This document shows, in pieces, positions 8,538-17,391 of a stretch of DNA of 64,000 bases. The notes beneath the pieces are model-generated. The model did not search any database, had not been told where the DNA came from, and saw only the letters and a program-made list of their open reading frames with translations. Origin of the DNA: Kitasatospora cinereorecta (GTDB taxonomy: Bacteria; Actinomycetota; Actinomycetes; Streptomycetales; Streptomycetaceae); assembly GCF_024172095.1 (NCBI RefSeq), contig NZ_JAMZDX010000006.1, positions 248,001-312,000 on the forward strand, in the 5' to 3' direction. The translations under genes and the position numbers were made by a program. The number at the start of each line of letters is the position of its first letter. The stretch's first letter is position 1.

Positions 8538-9761
8538 TCAGGTGCCCGTGGTGGACTGGGCGGTGGCCGAGGGCGCGGGGGTGGCGGTCGGGGCGGGTTC
8601 GGGAGCGGCCTGGTAGACGGTGCCGTCGCAGGCGCCCTTGAGGACCGCCGTGGCGACGGTCGGCCCGCCCGCGGACGGCGCGTAGCCGAGGGTGACGCCG
8701 CCACCGACGGTGGAGGGTGTGGGGGTGGGGCTGGCGGTGGACGGGGTGGACGGCGTCGGGCTGGTGCCGTCGCCGGGGCCGGCGCTGGGCGCGGCGGCCG
8801 GGGTGGTCCCGGGGCCCGGGCTGATCGCGACGGCCTGGACGGGCTGGGGGGCCAGCTGGGCGGTCGGTGCGGCCGTCGGGGCGTCGCAGGAGCGGGTCGG
8901 CACCCATCCGAAGCGGACCACGAACGACGCCCCCGGCGTGAGCAGCAGCTCCCGGGGCGCTCCGGCGGGGTCGGGCAGCCCGGTCGCCGGGTCCCCGGCG
9001 GTGTGGCCGACCACCCGGACGGATCCGCCTCCGGCGCCGCTCGCGGACGCCACGGCGAGCGTGCCGACCTCGGCGATGCGGCAGCTCTGGCTCGAGGTGT
9101 TGGCGAGCCGGAACCAGCCGTACATCCGTCCGCTGCCGTCGGCCGGGTCGACCCGGGAGTCGGCCCGGCCGAGGTCGGTGCCGGCGCAGGCGGGAGCGGC
9201 GGGGGTGCCCTCGGACGGCCCGCCGGAGGGGCTCGCGGCGGCGCTGGCGACGGACGCGCTCCCGCCGGTCGGTCCGCCGCCCGCGGCGGTCGGGTGCGGG
9301 AGCGGGGCGGTGGACGGTCCGCCGGGCGTGGCGTGGGCGGGGTGGCCGCCGTCGCCGGCGCCGATGGCGCCGATGCCGGAGTCCCCGGAGAGGTCGAAGA
9401 ACGGGTCGACGCCGTGCAGGACGGGCAGGGAGGCGGCTGCGACCAGGGCGACGGCGGCGCCGGTCAGGGCGCCCCGGCGCCGGGCGCGGCGGCGGGGTAC
9501 GGCGGCGCGCAGCCGGGGCAGGGCGGCCGGATCGGGTTCCACCATGGCGACGGACAGCCGCAGTCGGCTGCGCAGTTCGCGCTCGGTCAGCCCGTCCGGT
9601 CCGGCGAGGGGGCTGGCGCTGCCGCGCCGCTCGCCGAAGAACCGCTCACCTGACAGCCGCTCGCCGAAGAGCCGCTCGCCCGACGGCCGCTCGCCGGAGG
9701 GCCGTTCGCCCGACGGCCGCTCGCCGGGCGGCCGCGTTCCGTCGCGTCCGGCGTCAGTCAT
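8538..9761 (-). CDS. Membrane-anchored DUF4232-like protein downstream of a sigma factor
   Basis: 407 aa. The N-terminus carries about seven copies of a G-E-R-x-x pentapeptide coded by 15-bp tandem repeats (about 9640-9735), then an Arg-rich stretch and one transmembrane helix (GALTGAAVALVAAASLPVL, about residues 97-117). The outside part is Pro/Ser/Thr-rich and ends in a domain with conserved Cys and WFRLANTSSQSCRI, as in DUF4232 proteins. It overlaps the sigma-factor gene by 8 bp, so it is translationally coupled and could be a sigma-associated membrane regulator, although no zinc anti-sigma motif is seen. Confidence 0.7.
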   Translation of the reverse strand: MTDAGRDGTRPPGERPSGERPSGERPSGERLFGERLSGERFFGERRGSASPLAGPDGLTERELRSRLRLSVAMVEPDPAALPRLRAAVPRRRARRRGALTGAAVALVAAASLPVLHGVDPFFDLSGDSGIGAIGAGDGGHPAHATPGGPSTAPLPHPTAAGGGPTGGSASVASAAASPSGGPSEGTPAAPACAGTDLGRADSRVDPADGSGRMYGWFRLANTSSQSCRIAEVGTLAVASASGAGGGSVRVVGHTAGDPATGLPDPAGAPRELLLTPGASFVVRFGWVPTRSCDAPTAAPTAQLAPQPVQAVAISPGPGTTPAAAPSAGPGDGTSPTPSTPSTASPTPTPSTVGGGVTLGYAPSAGGPTVATAVLKGACDGTVYQAAPEPAPTATPAPSATAQSTTGT

Positions 9762-10344
9762 CGCTGCTCGCCATCAGCGTGCGCAGCGCCGCCAGTCCGC
9801 GCGAGCCGTACGCCTTCACCGAGCCGACGGAGATGCCGAGCACCTCCGCCACCTGAGCCTCGGTCAGATCCGCGTAGTAGCGCAGCACGAGCACCTCCCG
9901 CTGACGGCGTTGCAACCCCCGGAGCGCGGTTCGCAGTTGATCGCGCTCCAGCGCATCGTAGGCCCCTTCTTCTGCACTGGCCATGTCAGGCATGGGCTTG
10001 GGCAGCAGTCGCAGGCCGAGGATCCGGCGTTTGAGAGTGGACCGGGAGAGGTTGACCACGGTCTGCCGCAGATAGGCCAGGGTCTTCTCCGGGTCGCGGA
10101 CCCGACGCCGGGCGGCGTGCACCCGGATGAAGGCTTCCTGGACGACGTCCTCGCACGAGGAGAGGTCGTCGAGCAGCAGGGCGGCCAACCGCAGCAGTGA
10201 GCGGTAGTGGGCCTGGTAGGTCTCGGTGAGCTGATCGACGCTGGCCCCGGTCGCGTCCGCTGCCGCCGCAGCAAGGCCCATCCGACTATCGGCCGGCCAT
10301 CGGGCCGCCCCGGGCAGTGAGACCACGCCCACTGCCGTCCCCAT
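9754..10344 (-). CDS. SigE-family ECF RNA polymerase sigma factor
   Basis: 196 aa. Sigma region 2 is seen in YQAHYRSLLRLAALLLDD, followed by EDVVQEAFIRVH, and region 4 in LPxxQREVLVLRY-type sequence (QRREVLVLRYYADLTEAQVAEVLGISVGSVKAYGSRG, shortened here). These are features of SigE-family ECF factors of actinomycetes. ATG 10344 is used; GTG codons just upstream are alternatives. The 3' end overlaps the DUF4232-like gene by 8 bp, making a two-gene operon. Upstream lie a strong hairpin and then aspartokinase. Confidence 0.85.
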   Translation of the reverse strand: MGTAVGVVSLPGAARWPADSRMGLAAAAADATGASVDQLTETYQAHYRSLLRLAALLLDDLSSCEDVVQEAFIRVHAARRRVRDPEKTLAYLRQTVVNLSRSTLKRRILGLRLLPKPMPDMASAEEGAYDALERDQLRTALRGLQRRQREVLVLRYYADLTEAQVAEVLGISVGSVKAYGSRGLAALRTLMASSDD

Positions 10345-10422
10345 CACGTTCACCACGCCTGTTGGACACTCGATCCCCTGTCCTGGTTGCCCTGACCTGG
10401 GGGGCATTCTTCCGCACAAGGG

Positions 10423-10461
10423 GAATCCCCCTCCAGGGCCCGCGGCCCTGGAAGGGGATTC
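10423..10461 (-). terminator. Strong hairpin after aspartokinase
   Basis: 18-bp arms (10423-10440 and 10444-10461) with one mismatch and a CGC loop. It lies 41 bp beyond the aspartokinase stop and about 80 bp before the sigma-factor start on the same strand. No U-run follows, as is usual in high-GC actinomycetes. It may end the aspartokinase transcript or act in the sigma-factor leader. Confidence 0.65.
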
Positions 10462-10502
10462 TGACAGACTGTCGCGCCGACGGGGCGCCGGAAGCACTAA
10501 GC

Positions 10503-11783
10503 TCAGCGGCCCGTTCCGCCGTAGACGACGGCCTCGTCACTGTCGCTGTCCAGGCCGAACGCGGTGTGCACGGCGCGGACGGCCTCCGGCACGTCCTCGG
10601 CGCGGGTGACCACCGAGATGCGGATCTCCGAGGTGGAGATCAGCTCGATGTTGACGCCGGCCTCGGAGAGCGCCTCGAAGAACGTGGCGGTGACGCCCGG
10701 GTTGGAGCGCATGCCGGCGCCGACCAGCGAGATCTTGCCGATCGCGTCGTCGTAGCGCAGCGACTCGTAGCCGATGCCGTCCTTGACCCGGCCGAGCGCG
10801 TCGATCGCCTTCTGGCCCTCGGTCTTGGGGAGGGTGAAGGTGATGTCGGTCAGACCGGTGGAGGTGGCGGAGACGTTCTGCACCACCATGTCGATGTTGA
10901 CCTCGGCGTCCGCGATGGCGCGGAAGATCCGGGCCGCCTCACCCGGCTTGTCGGGCACGCCGACGACCGTGATCTTGGCCTCGGACGTGTCGTGGGCGAC
11001 TCCGGAGATGATGGCCTGCTCCATCTCGCCCCCTTCGGGCTTGTTCGGGTTGTCGTTGCTGACGATCGTCCCCGGAAGACCGGAGAAGGACGAGCGTACG
11101 TGAATCGGGATGTTGTAGCGCCGCGCGTACTCCACACAGCGGTCCAGGAGCACCTTGGAGCCGGACGAGGCCAGCTCCAGCATGTCCTCGAAGGCGATCC
11201 AGTCGATCTTCCGCGCCTTCTTGACCACGCGCGGGTCGGCGGTGAACACGCCGTCCACGTCGGTGTAGATCTCGCAGACCTCGGCACCGAGCGCGGCGGC
11301 CAGGGCGACGGCGGTGGTGTCGGAGCCGCCGCGGCCGAGCGTGGTGATGTCCTTGGAGACCTGGGACACGCCCTGGAAGCCGGCCACGATCGCGACGTTG
11401 CCCTCGTCCAGGGCGTTGCGGATGCGGCCCGGCGTCACGTCGATGATGCGCGCCTTGTTGTGCGTCGAGTCGGTGATCACACCGGCCTGGCTGCCCGTGA
11501 AGGACTGGGCGTCGAAGCCCAGCGTTTTGATCGCCATGGCCAGCAGCGCCATGGAGATGCGCTCTCCGGCGGTCAGCAGCATGTCGAACTCACGGCCGGA
11601 CGGAATAGGGGTCACCTGTTCCGCGAGTTCGATGAGCTCGTCCGTGGTGTCACCCATCGCGGAGACCACGACGACGACCTCATGGCCGGCCTTCCTGGTG
11701 TCCACGATTCGGCGGGCGACGCGCTTGATGCCCTCGGCATCCGCGACGGATGAGCCGCCGTACTTCTGCACGACAAGGCCCAC
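10503..11783 (-). CDS. lysC: Aspartate kinase
   Basis: 426 aa; phosphorylates L-aspartate, the first step to lysine, threonine and methionine. The kinase domain starts with VVQKYGGSSVAD and includes GRGGSDTTAVALAAAL and YTDVDGVFTADPR; two C-terminal ACT domains carry feedback control (ITVVGVPDKPGEAARIF, ISLVGAGMRSNPGVTATFFEAL). An internal Met at MEQAIISGVAHD matches the start of the beta subunit made from an internal site in actinobacterial aspartokinases. GAGGAG lies five bases before the GTG start. The usual partner asd is not adjacent. Confidence 0.96.
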   Translation of the reverse strand: MGLVVQKYGGSSVADAEGIKRVARRIVDTRKAGHEVVVVVSAMGDTTDELIELAEQVTPIPSGREFDMLLTAGERISMALLAMAIKTLGFDAQSFTGSQAGVITDSTHNKARIIDVTPGRIRNALDEGNVAIVAGFQGVSQVSKDITTLGRGGSDTTAVALAAALGAEVCEIYTDVDGVFTADPRVVKKARKIDWIAFEDMLELASSGSKVLLDRCVEYARRYNIPIHVRSSFSGLPGTIVSNDNPNKPEGGEMEQAIISGVAHDTSEAKITVVGVPDKPGEAARIFRAIADAEVNIDMVVQNVSATSTGLTDITFTLPKTEGQKAIDALGRVKDGIGYESLRYDDAIGKISLVGAGMRSNPGVTATFFEALSEAGVNIELISTSEIRISVVTRAEDVPEAVRAVHTAFGLDSDSDEAVVYGGTGR

Positions 11784-12034
11784 GGGGGCTCCTCGACTTG
11801 GGGTTGTCTGGTCCTCGCCAGTCTAACGAGCGGGTTCCGCCCGGCCGGCCCCATCCGCATCGTGAGACATCGGTATCGATCAGTGGGCACCGGGTTCCGG
11901 CAGGTCTCCGGGCCGACCGACCGGGGCCCGAAGAATTGCCGGGACCGCGGCCCGGGGCGGACCGGATCTCCCGACCGCCGGAAATTCTGACGACTGCGTC
12001 ACACCGGGATCATCGGCACCGGCACCAGCGCCGG

Positions 12035-12080
12035 CCCGGGGGATCCGGACGCCCGGGGATCCGGACGCCCGGGGATCAGG
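12035..12080. repeat. Short 16-bp tandem repeat
   Basis: Almost three copies of a CCCGGGGATCCGGACG unit (12035-12051 with one extra G, 12052-12067, partial 12068-12080). The last copy runs into the stop codon of the DUF5063 gene. It may vary in copy number; no function is evident. Confidence 0.6.
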
Positions 12081-12720
12081 TGCCCAGCTCGGCGGCCATC
12101 AGGTCGCCCGCCTGCTGCTCCAACTGCTCGTCGGTCAGTCCGTCGTTGTCGGTGTCCGCCCCGTCCGGCGCCGCGCCGATCGGGCTGTCCAGCCGGACGT
12201 GCGCGATCAGCGACTGGAGCGCCCGCAGCACCGCGGTGCAGGTCGAGCCCCAGTTGGACAGGTACGAGAACTGCCACCACCACAGCGCCTCGCTGACCCG
12301 GCCCTCGCGGTAGTGGGTCAGGCCGTGCCGCAGCTCGCTGACCACCCCCGCCAGGTCGTCGGAGATCCGGAAGGCGCTCGGCTTCTCCGGCGGGCCGTAC
12401 GGGTCGAAGACCTCGTGGTAGACGTCGATCGGGGAGAGCAGCTCGGCGAGGCGCTCGCGCAGCTCGACACCGTCCGGCTCCGGACCGGTGTCCGGCTCGA
12501 AGCGGTCATCCGGCACGACGTCCTCGATCGCGCCCAGCCGGCCGCCGGCCAGCAGCAGCTGCGACACCTCCAGCAGCAGCAGCGAGATCGCGCTGCCCGG
12601 CTCGTCGCCCTTGGCGACCTCGGTGACGGCGAGCACGAAGCTCTCCACCGAGTCGGCGATCTGGACGGCGAAGTCGTCGGGCTCGTCGGTGTGCGTGAGG
12701 CTTTGGGTTCGGTCAGACAT
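12076..12720 (-). CDS. DUF5063 domain protein
   Basis: 214 aa soluble acidic protein; the LWWWQFSYLSNWGSTCTAVLRALQ segment and the SPIDVYHEVFDPYGP-type sequence are typical of DUF5063, a family found next to recR in streptomycetes. Function unknown. Its start overlaps the recR stop by 8 bp, so both are translated from one message. No signal or membrane segment. Confidence 0.85.
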   Translation of the reverse strand: MSDRTQSLTHTDEPDDFAVQIADSVESFVLAVTEVAKGDEPGSAISLLLLEVSQLLLAGGRLGAIEDVVPDDRFEPDTGPEPDGVELRERLAELLSPIDVYHEVFDPYGPPEKPSAFRISDDLAGVVSELRHGLTHYREGRVSEALWWWQFSYLSNWGSTCTAVLRALQSLIAHVRLDSPIGAAPDGADTDNDGLTDEQLEQQAGDLMAAELGT

Positions 12721-13312
12721 CGAGCAGTCGTCTCCCTTCGAAGGCCCGGCCGAGGGTGACCTCGTCCGCGTACTCCAAGTCCCCGCCGACGGGCAGACCG
12801 CTCGCCAGCCGGGTGACCTTGAGGCCCATCGGCTTGCACAGCCGGGCCAGGTAGGTCGCGGTCGCCTCCCCCTCCAGGTTGGGGTCGGTGGCCAGGATCA
12901 GCTCGGTCACCGTGCCGTCCGCGAGCCTCGTCATCAGCTCGCGGATCCGCAGGTCGTCCGGGCCGACACCCTCGATCGGGCTGATCGCGCCGCCCAGCAC
13001 GTGGTAGCGGCCGCGGAACTCCCGGGTGCGCTCGATCGCGACGACGTCCTTGGGCTCCTCGACCACGCAGATCACCGCGAGGTCGCGGCGCGGGTCCAGA
13101 CAGACCCGGCACTGCTCGGCCTCCGCGACGTTGCCGCACACCACGCAGAACCGCACCCGGTCCTTGACCTCCAGCAGCGCGTGCGCCAGCCGCCGGACGT
13201 CGGTCGGGTCGGCCTGCAGCACGTGGAAGGCGATCCGCTGCGCGCTCTTGGGCCCGACGCCGGGCAGCCTGCCCAGCTCGTCGATCAGGTCCTGAACCAC
13301 GCCCTCGTACAA
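12713..13312 (-). CDS. recR: Recombination mediator RecR
   Basis: 199 aa. It opens with VVQDLIDELGRLPGVGPKSAQRIAFH (helix-hairpin-helix), then a four-cysteine zinc finger (CVVCGN and CRVC), a Toprim domain (VICVVEEPKDVVAIE) and the C-terminal Walker-B-like part. RecR works with RecO to load RecA on gapped DNA. The start is a TTG codon. A hairpin at 13370-13400 separates it from ybaB upstream. Confidence 0.97.
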   Translation of the reverse strand: MYEGVVQDLIDELGRLPGVGPKSAQRIAFHVLQADPTDVRRLAHALLEVKDRVRFCVVCGNVAEAEQCRVCLDPRRDLAVICVVEEPKDVVAIERTREFRGRYHVLGGAISPIEGVGPDDLRIRELMTRLADGTVTELILATDPNLEGEATATYLARLCKPMGLKVTRLASGLPVGGDLEYADEVTLGRAFEGRRLLDV

Positions 13313-13369
13313 CGTCGCGCCTTCCTTCGGCCTGGGGAGCGCCGTGCTCCGGTGCCATCATCCAACGAA

Positions 13370-13400
13370 TCGGGCGTCGGGCACACTGCCCGACGCCCGA
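13370..13400 (-). terminator. Perfect 14-bp hairpin between ybaB and recR
   Basis: TCGGGCGTCGGGCA and its exact complement with a CAC loop lie 110 bp past the ybaB stop. Placement fits termination or attenuation of the ybaB transcript before recR; the arms are symmetrical and no clear U-tract follows. Confidence 0.6.
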
Positions 13401-13510
13401 CTAGCTCATAAATCACACAATGCGTTCGGAGTCCCACGGAATCCGAACCATCGCTGTCGGCCGATGCCAGATCGGCCGGTGTCTGAACCGCCGGTGCAGA
13501 AAGGCCGGTG

Positions 13511-13846
13511 TCAGAACGGCAGACCGGGGATGCCGCCGCCCAGGCCCTGGGTCAGCGGGCCCATCCGCTCCGCCTGCAGCTTCTGCGCCGCCGCGGTGGC
13601 GTCCCGCACGGCCGCGAGCACCAGGTCCGCCAGGGTCTCGGTGTCCTCCGGGTCGACCGCGGCCGGCGCGATGGTCAGCGCCACCAGCTCGCCCGCACCC
13701 GTCACCGTCGCCTCGACCAGACCGCCGCCCGCCGAACCGCTCACCTTCGTCTCGGCCAGCTCCTTCTGAGCCTTGCCGAGCTCCTCCTGCATCTTCTGCG
13801 CCTGCTTGAGCAGCTGCTGCATGTTGGGCTGGCCACCAGGGAACAC
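13511..13846 (-). CDS. ybaB: YbaB/EbfC family nucleoid-associated protein
   Basis: 111 aa. The conserved start FPGGQPNMQQLLKQAQKMQ, an amphipathic helix, and LAAVRDATAAAQKLQAERM near the end are diagnostic. YbaB/EbfC binds DNA as a dimer and influences nucleoid organisation. The GTG at 13846 places the conserved PGGQPNMQQLL motif at the N-terminus. It lies in the usual dnaX-ybaB-recR order, here interrupted by a GNAT gene. Confidence 0.95.
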   Translation of the reverse strand: MFPGGQPNMQQLLKQAQKMQEELGKAQKELAETKVSGSAGGGLVEATVTGAGELVALTIAPAAVDPEDTETLADLVLAAVRDATAAAQKLQAERMGPLTQGLGGGIPGLPF

Positions 13847-13899
13847 GGTTCTCCGATCCTCGATCTCTGCGCTTCGTCCTGCGTTCTTCGCGATCGAGC

Positions 13900-14547
13900 C
13901 TACGCGCCCCGAACGGCCCGCAGGTCCAACTCCAGCTCCAGCAGCCGCGCCGCCGGATCCAGCGGGTACGGCCGGGTCAGACCGGACGGCGCGAAGCCGT
14001 GACGCCGGTAGAAGGCGCGCGCCCGGGCGTTCTCCTCGTGCACCTCCAGCACGGCCCGATCGGCTCCGGACTGCTCCCGCGCCCACTCCAGCGTGGCCGT
14101 CAGCAGCTGATCCGCCGGGCCGCGCTCCGATGCGCCGGCCCGGCGGGCGGCGCCACCCCGGTGGTCCGGGTGCACCCAGACGCTGACCACCTTGATCACG
14201 GCCTCGGGACGTCGGCGCGGCACCTCGTCCGGCCGGACGTCGTCCCGGCGCTGCCACGCCTCGGCCGCCGGGAGCGGGTCGGGGCCGGCCGGGCCGGCCG
14301 GCAGCCGGGTCACCCCGTACGCGCCCGCCATGCCCACCCAGTCGCCGTCCGCGCCCACGGCGGCCAGACCGACGGCGTTCGGCCAGGACTGGCGCTCGGC
14401 CCGCAGCCGCCACTCCGCCTCGGGCAGCGCCGCGGCATCCTCGTACCGCTCGCCGAACGCCGCCGGGGCGTCGGCCAGCATCGCCAGCCGGACCTCGCGA
14501 TACCGCTCCCAGTCCGCCGGCTCGATCCGCCGTACGGTGATGCCCAT
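13900..14547 (-). CDS. GNAT family N-acetyltransferase between dnaX and ybaB
   Basis: 215 aa. VVSVWVHPDHRG and VHEENARARAFYRRHGF are GNAT motifs. Between them is a short Ala/Gly/Arg-rich insertion (GGAARRAGASERGP) where the pyrophosphate-binding glycine loop normally lies, so the binding loop looks extended. It is on the same strand as dnaX (24 bp upstream) and ybaB (53 bp downstream) and is probably co-transcribed. Substrate unknown. Confidence 0.85.
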   Translation of the reverse strand: MGITVRRIEPADWERYREVRLAMLADAPAAFGERYEDAAALPEAEWRLRAERQSWPNAVGLAAVGADGDWVGMAGAYGVTRLPAGPAGPDPLPAAEAWQRRDDVRPDEVPRRRPEAVIKVVSVWVHPDHRGGAARRAGASERGPADQLLTATLEWAREQSGADRAVLEVHEENARARAFYRRHGFAPSGLTRPYPLDPAARLLELELDLRAVRGA

Positions 14548-14571
14548 CCCGCTCCCCTCGGTCCGGCCCGC

Positions 14572-16842
14572 TCAGTTGCCGTGGTGGATCTCCTCGAGCA
14601 CCGTGGCACCCAACTCGCGGACGATCAGGTCCTGAGCGGAGAACGCGTCCTCCTTGAGATCCGGGTCGTCGTCCTCCGGGATGTCGTCCTCCGGCGCCAC
14701 CTGCGGCTGCGGCGGCATCGCCGGCCGCGGGGCCGGCGGGCCGGACGGCTGCTGCGCCACCGACTGGCCGCCCCCGGCCGGCTGCTGGGCCTGCGACGGC
14801 TGGGGCTGCGGCTGGGTCGGCGGCGCCTGGTGCACCGGCGGAGCCACCGGGGGTGCGGCCTGCGCGGCCGGACGCGGTGCCGTGTCCCAGCCGCCACCGC
14901 CCTGCGGCGGCATCCCGCCACCGCCCGGCGAACCGCCACCGGAGAACCCGCCACCGACAGGCCCGCCACCGCTGAAGCCGCCCGCACCGCCGGAGAACCC
15001 GCCACCACCGCCGACCGGGCCGCCCGTACCACCGCTGGACCCGCCGGACGGGTCGACGATGCACTCCACCCGCCAGTCCACGCCCAGCGCGTCGGCCAGC
15101 GCCTGCTTCAACACGTCGTCGCTGTGGCTGCCCACGAAGCTGTCCCGGGCGCCCGCGTTGACGAACGACACCTGCAGCACGCTGCCGTCGAAGCCCGCCA
15201 CCTGGCCGTTCTGGCTGAGCAGGATCCAGGTGAAGCGTCGGCGGTTCTTCACCGCGTCGAGGATCTGCGGCCACATCTGCCGGATCTGCGCCGCGCCCTG
15301 CTGCGCGGCCACCGACGGCTGCGCGGCGGCGGGCTGCGGCGGCGCGACCGGGGCCGGGGCAGGGGCCGGTTCCGCCGGCGCTGGCGTTGCTGCCGGAGCC
15401 GCCGCGGCCGGCTGGACCGGGGCCGGGGCCGCCGCACCGCCCGCTGCCTCACCCGGCGTACCGAAGCTGCGCGGAATCGGCCACGCCCCGGGCGCCGGCC
15501 CGGCGGGAGCCGTCGGCGCCGCCTGCACCGGAGCCGGCTGGGCCACGGGCGCCTGCGCGACCGGAGCCTGCACGGCCTGGGCCTGCACAGCCTGAGCCTG
15601 AACCTGGACCGGCTCCCCCGCACCCGCCGGGAACCCACCCACCGGCTGCTGGAACCCGCCCATCGGCGCCGCGAACCCGCCCGCCGCCGCCCGGCGCTCC
15701 AGCTTGTCCAGCCGCGCCTGCAACGAGAGTTCGTCGCTGTACGCACCGGGCAGCATCACCCGGGCGCAGATCAGTTCGAGCTGCATCCGGGGCGCCGCAT
15801 TGCCGCGCATCTCGGTCAGCCCGGTGTTGACGATGTCCGCGGCACGGCTGAGCTCGGCGGCGCCGAAGCGGTCCGCCTGCGCCTGCATGATCGCGACCCG
15901 GTCGGCCGGGGCGTCGATCAGCCCCTTCTCCCCCGCGTCCGGCACTGTGGCGAGGATCACCAGGTCGCGCAGCCGCTCCAGCAGGTCCGTCACGAACCGC
16001 CGCGGGTCGTGCCCGCCCTCGACCACCCGGTCGATCACCTGGAAGACCGTCGCCCCATCCTGCACGGCGAACGCGTCCACCACCTCGTCCAGCAGCGCCG
16101 AGTCCGTGTACCCCAGCAGCGCGGTCGCCATGCCGTACGTGACACCGGCCTCGCCGGCGCCCGCCAGCAGCTGGTCCATCACCGACATCGAGTCACGCAC
16201 CGAACCCGCGCCCGCCCGCACCACCAGCGGGAACACCGAGTCCTCGACCTGGATGCCCTCGCGCCCGCAGACCTCGGTCAGGTAGTCGCGCAGCGTCCCC
16301 GGCGGCACCAACCGGAACGGGTAGTGGTGGGTACGGGACCGGATCGTCCCGATCACCTTCTCCGGCTCCGTCGTGGCGAAGATGAACTTGAGGTGCTCCG
16401 GCGGCTCCTCCACCACCTTCAGCAGTGCGTTGAAGCCGGCCGAGGTCACCATGTGCGCCTCGTCCAGGATGAAGATCTTGTACCGGCTGTGCACCGGCGC
16501 GAAGAACGCCCGCTCGCGCAGCTCGCGCGCGTCGTCCACACCGCCGTGCGAGGCGGCGTCGATCTCGATCACGTCGATCGAGCCGGGCCCGCCGGTCGCC
16601 AGGTCGCGGCACGACTGGCACTCGCCGCACGGCGTCGGCGTCGGGCCCTGCTCGCAGTTGAGGCAGCGCGCCAGGATGCGGGCGCTGGTCGTCTTGCCGC
16701 AGCCGCGCGGGCCGCTGAACAGGTACGCGTGATTGACCCGGTTGTTGCGCAGGGCCTGTTGGAGCGGAGCGGTCACGTGCTCCTGCCCGATGACCTCCGC
16801 GAAGGTCTCGGGGCGGTAGCGGCGGTACAGGGCTAGGGACAC
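14572..16842 (-). CDS. dnaX: DNA polymerase III subunits gamma and tau
   Basis: 756 aa clamp-loader ATPase. The N-terminus LALYRRYRPETFAEVIGQEH is followed by Walker A GPRGCGKT (about 44-51), zinc-binding cysteines at about 60, 63, 72, 75 and 78, DEAH of Walker B, and the ATTEPEKV sensor region. The C-terminal half is long, Pro/Gln/Ala- then Gly-rich, and ends in an acidic tail, as in actinobacterial tau. GTG 16842 puts the conserved start at residue 2. The SRP RNA gene lies upstream on the same strand. Confidence 0.97.
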   Translation of the reverse strand: MSLALYRRYRPETFAEVIGQEHVTAPLQQALRNNRVNHAYLFSGPRGCGKTTSARILARCLNCEQGPTPTPCGECQSCRDLATGGPGSIDVIEIDAASHGGVDDARELRERAFFAPVHSRYKIFILDEAHMVTSAGFNALLKVVEEPPEHLKFIFATTEPEKVIGTIRSRTHHYPFRLVPPGTLRDYLTEVCGREGIQVEDSVFPLVVRAGAGSVRDSMSVMDQLLAGAGEAGVTYGMATALLGYTDSALLDEVVDAFAVQDGATVFQVIDRVVEGGHDPRRFVTDLLERLRDLVILATVPDAGEKGLIDAPADRVAIMQAQADRFGAAELSRAADIVNTGLTEMRGNAAPRMQLELICARVMLPGAYSDELSLQARLDKLERRAAAGGFAAPMGGFQQPVGGFPAGAGEPVQVQAQAVQAQAVQAPVAQAPVAQPAPVQAAPTAPAGPAPGAWPIPRSFGTPGEAAGGAAAPAPVQPAAAAPAATPAPAEPAPAPAPVAPPQPAAAQPSVAAQQGAAQIRQMWPQILDAVKNRRRFTWILLSQNGQVAGFDGSVLQVSFVNAGARDSFVGSHSDDVLKQALADALGVDWRVECIVDPSGGSSGGTGGPVGGGGGFSGGAGGFSGGGPVGGGFSGGGSPGGGGMPPQGGGGWDTAPRPAAQAAPPVAPPVHQAPPTQPQPQPSQAQQPAGGGQSVAQQPSGPPAPRPAMPPQPQVAPEDDIPEDDDPDLKEDAFSAQDLIVRELGATVLEEIHHGN

Positions 16843-16960
16843 GCCACCGACGATATCGGGACGGACGGACAAACGCGCCGTCCCCGGGCCCCGGGCCCCA
16901 CCCGGCCCCCGCCCGCGACCGTCCTCCGACCAGCCCGCCGACCGGCCCCGGAAACGCAAG

Positions 16961-17055
16961 GACCCCTCGCGCACCCGCCAGAGCCCTCCTACCCTTGCTG
17001 CCTTCCGGCCCTGGGGGAGTTCAGAGAGATAGCGCCACACGAGGGGCTGCCCCCA
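16961..17055 (-). ncRNA. ffs: Signal recognition particle RNA, small bacterial type
   Basis: On the minus strand the conserved SRP domain IV core GGGCCGGAAGGCAGCAAGGG (complement of about 16992-17013) is plain, including the GGAA tetraloop and the asymmetric loop. The flanks pair to close a roughly 95-nt hairpin: CCCCTCG near 17040-17046 with CGAGGGG near 16963-16969. This is the Ffh-binding RNA without an Alu domain, normal for actinomycetes. The ends are approximate. Confidence 0.92.
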
Positions 17056-17180
17056 GAGTAGCGGATCCCGGCCCCCGTCAGGGCCACCCACCCCCATCTC
17101 CGATCCGCAGGCCACCTCCCACGACCACCTGCGGGATAGCGGTTCGCGAGCACCCCTCGACATGTACTAAGCTCTCCCAC

Positions 17181-17265
17181 GGAGGATTCGCCTAGAGGCC
17201 TAGGGCGCACGCTTGGAAAGCGTGTTGGGGGCAACCCCTCACGAGTTCGAATCTCGTATCCTCCG
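17181..17265 (+). tRNA. tRNA-Ser(GGA)
   Basis: A complete class II tRNA: acceptor GGAGGAT pairs with ATCCTCC (17258-17264), the anticodon loop TTGGAAA gives anticodon GGA within stem CACGC/GCGTG, a long variable arm (TTGGGGGCAACCCCTCA) marks serine, and the T-loop is GTTCGAATC. The CCA end is not encoded in full. A terminator hairpin follows. Confidence 0.96.
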
Positions 17266-17288
17266 CCTTCGCCCGCCAGGGCAAACGA

Positions 17289-17319
17289 AAGGCCCCGACC
17301 GCTCAGCGGTCGGGGCCTT
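17289..17319 (+). terminator. Terminator downstream of tRNA-Ser
   Basis: AAGGCCCCGACCGCT followed after one base by its complement, a near-continuous GC-rich palindrome 24 bp after the tRNA 3' end. Its A-start and T-end fit a factor-independent terminator. Confidence 0.8.
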
Positions 17320-17391
17320 CGTCGTTCCCTGGTCTGGGCAGACCGGCACAAAGCATTGCCGCCAATTCGAAGCCCTGGCGAACGGCGACTG

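Noticed and set aside
14600..15700. Gly/Pro/Gln-rich repeats in dnaX as a separate gene or mobile repeat
   Set aside because: They are in frame with the tau tail, which is low in complexity in actinobacteria.
17241..17265. tRNA-Ser 3' end as an integration site
   Set aside because: No integrase and no second copy of the tRNA end was found in the window, so an integrated element is not supported.
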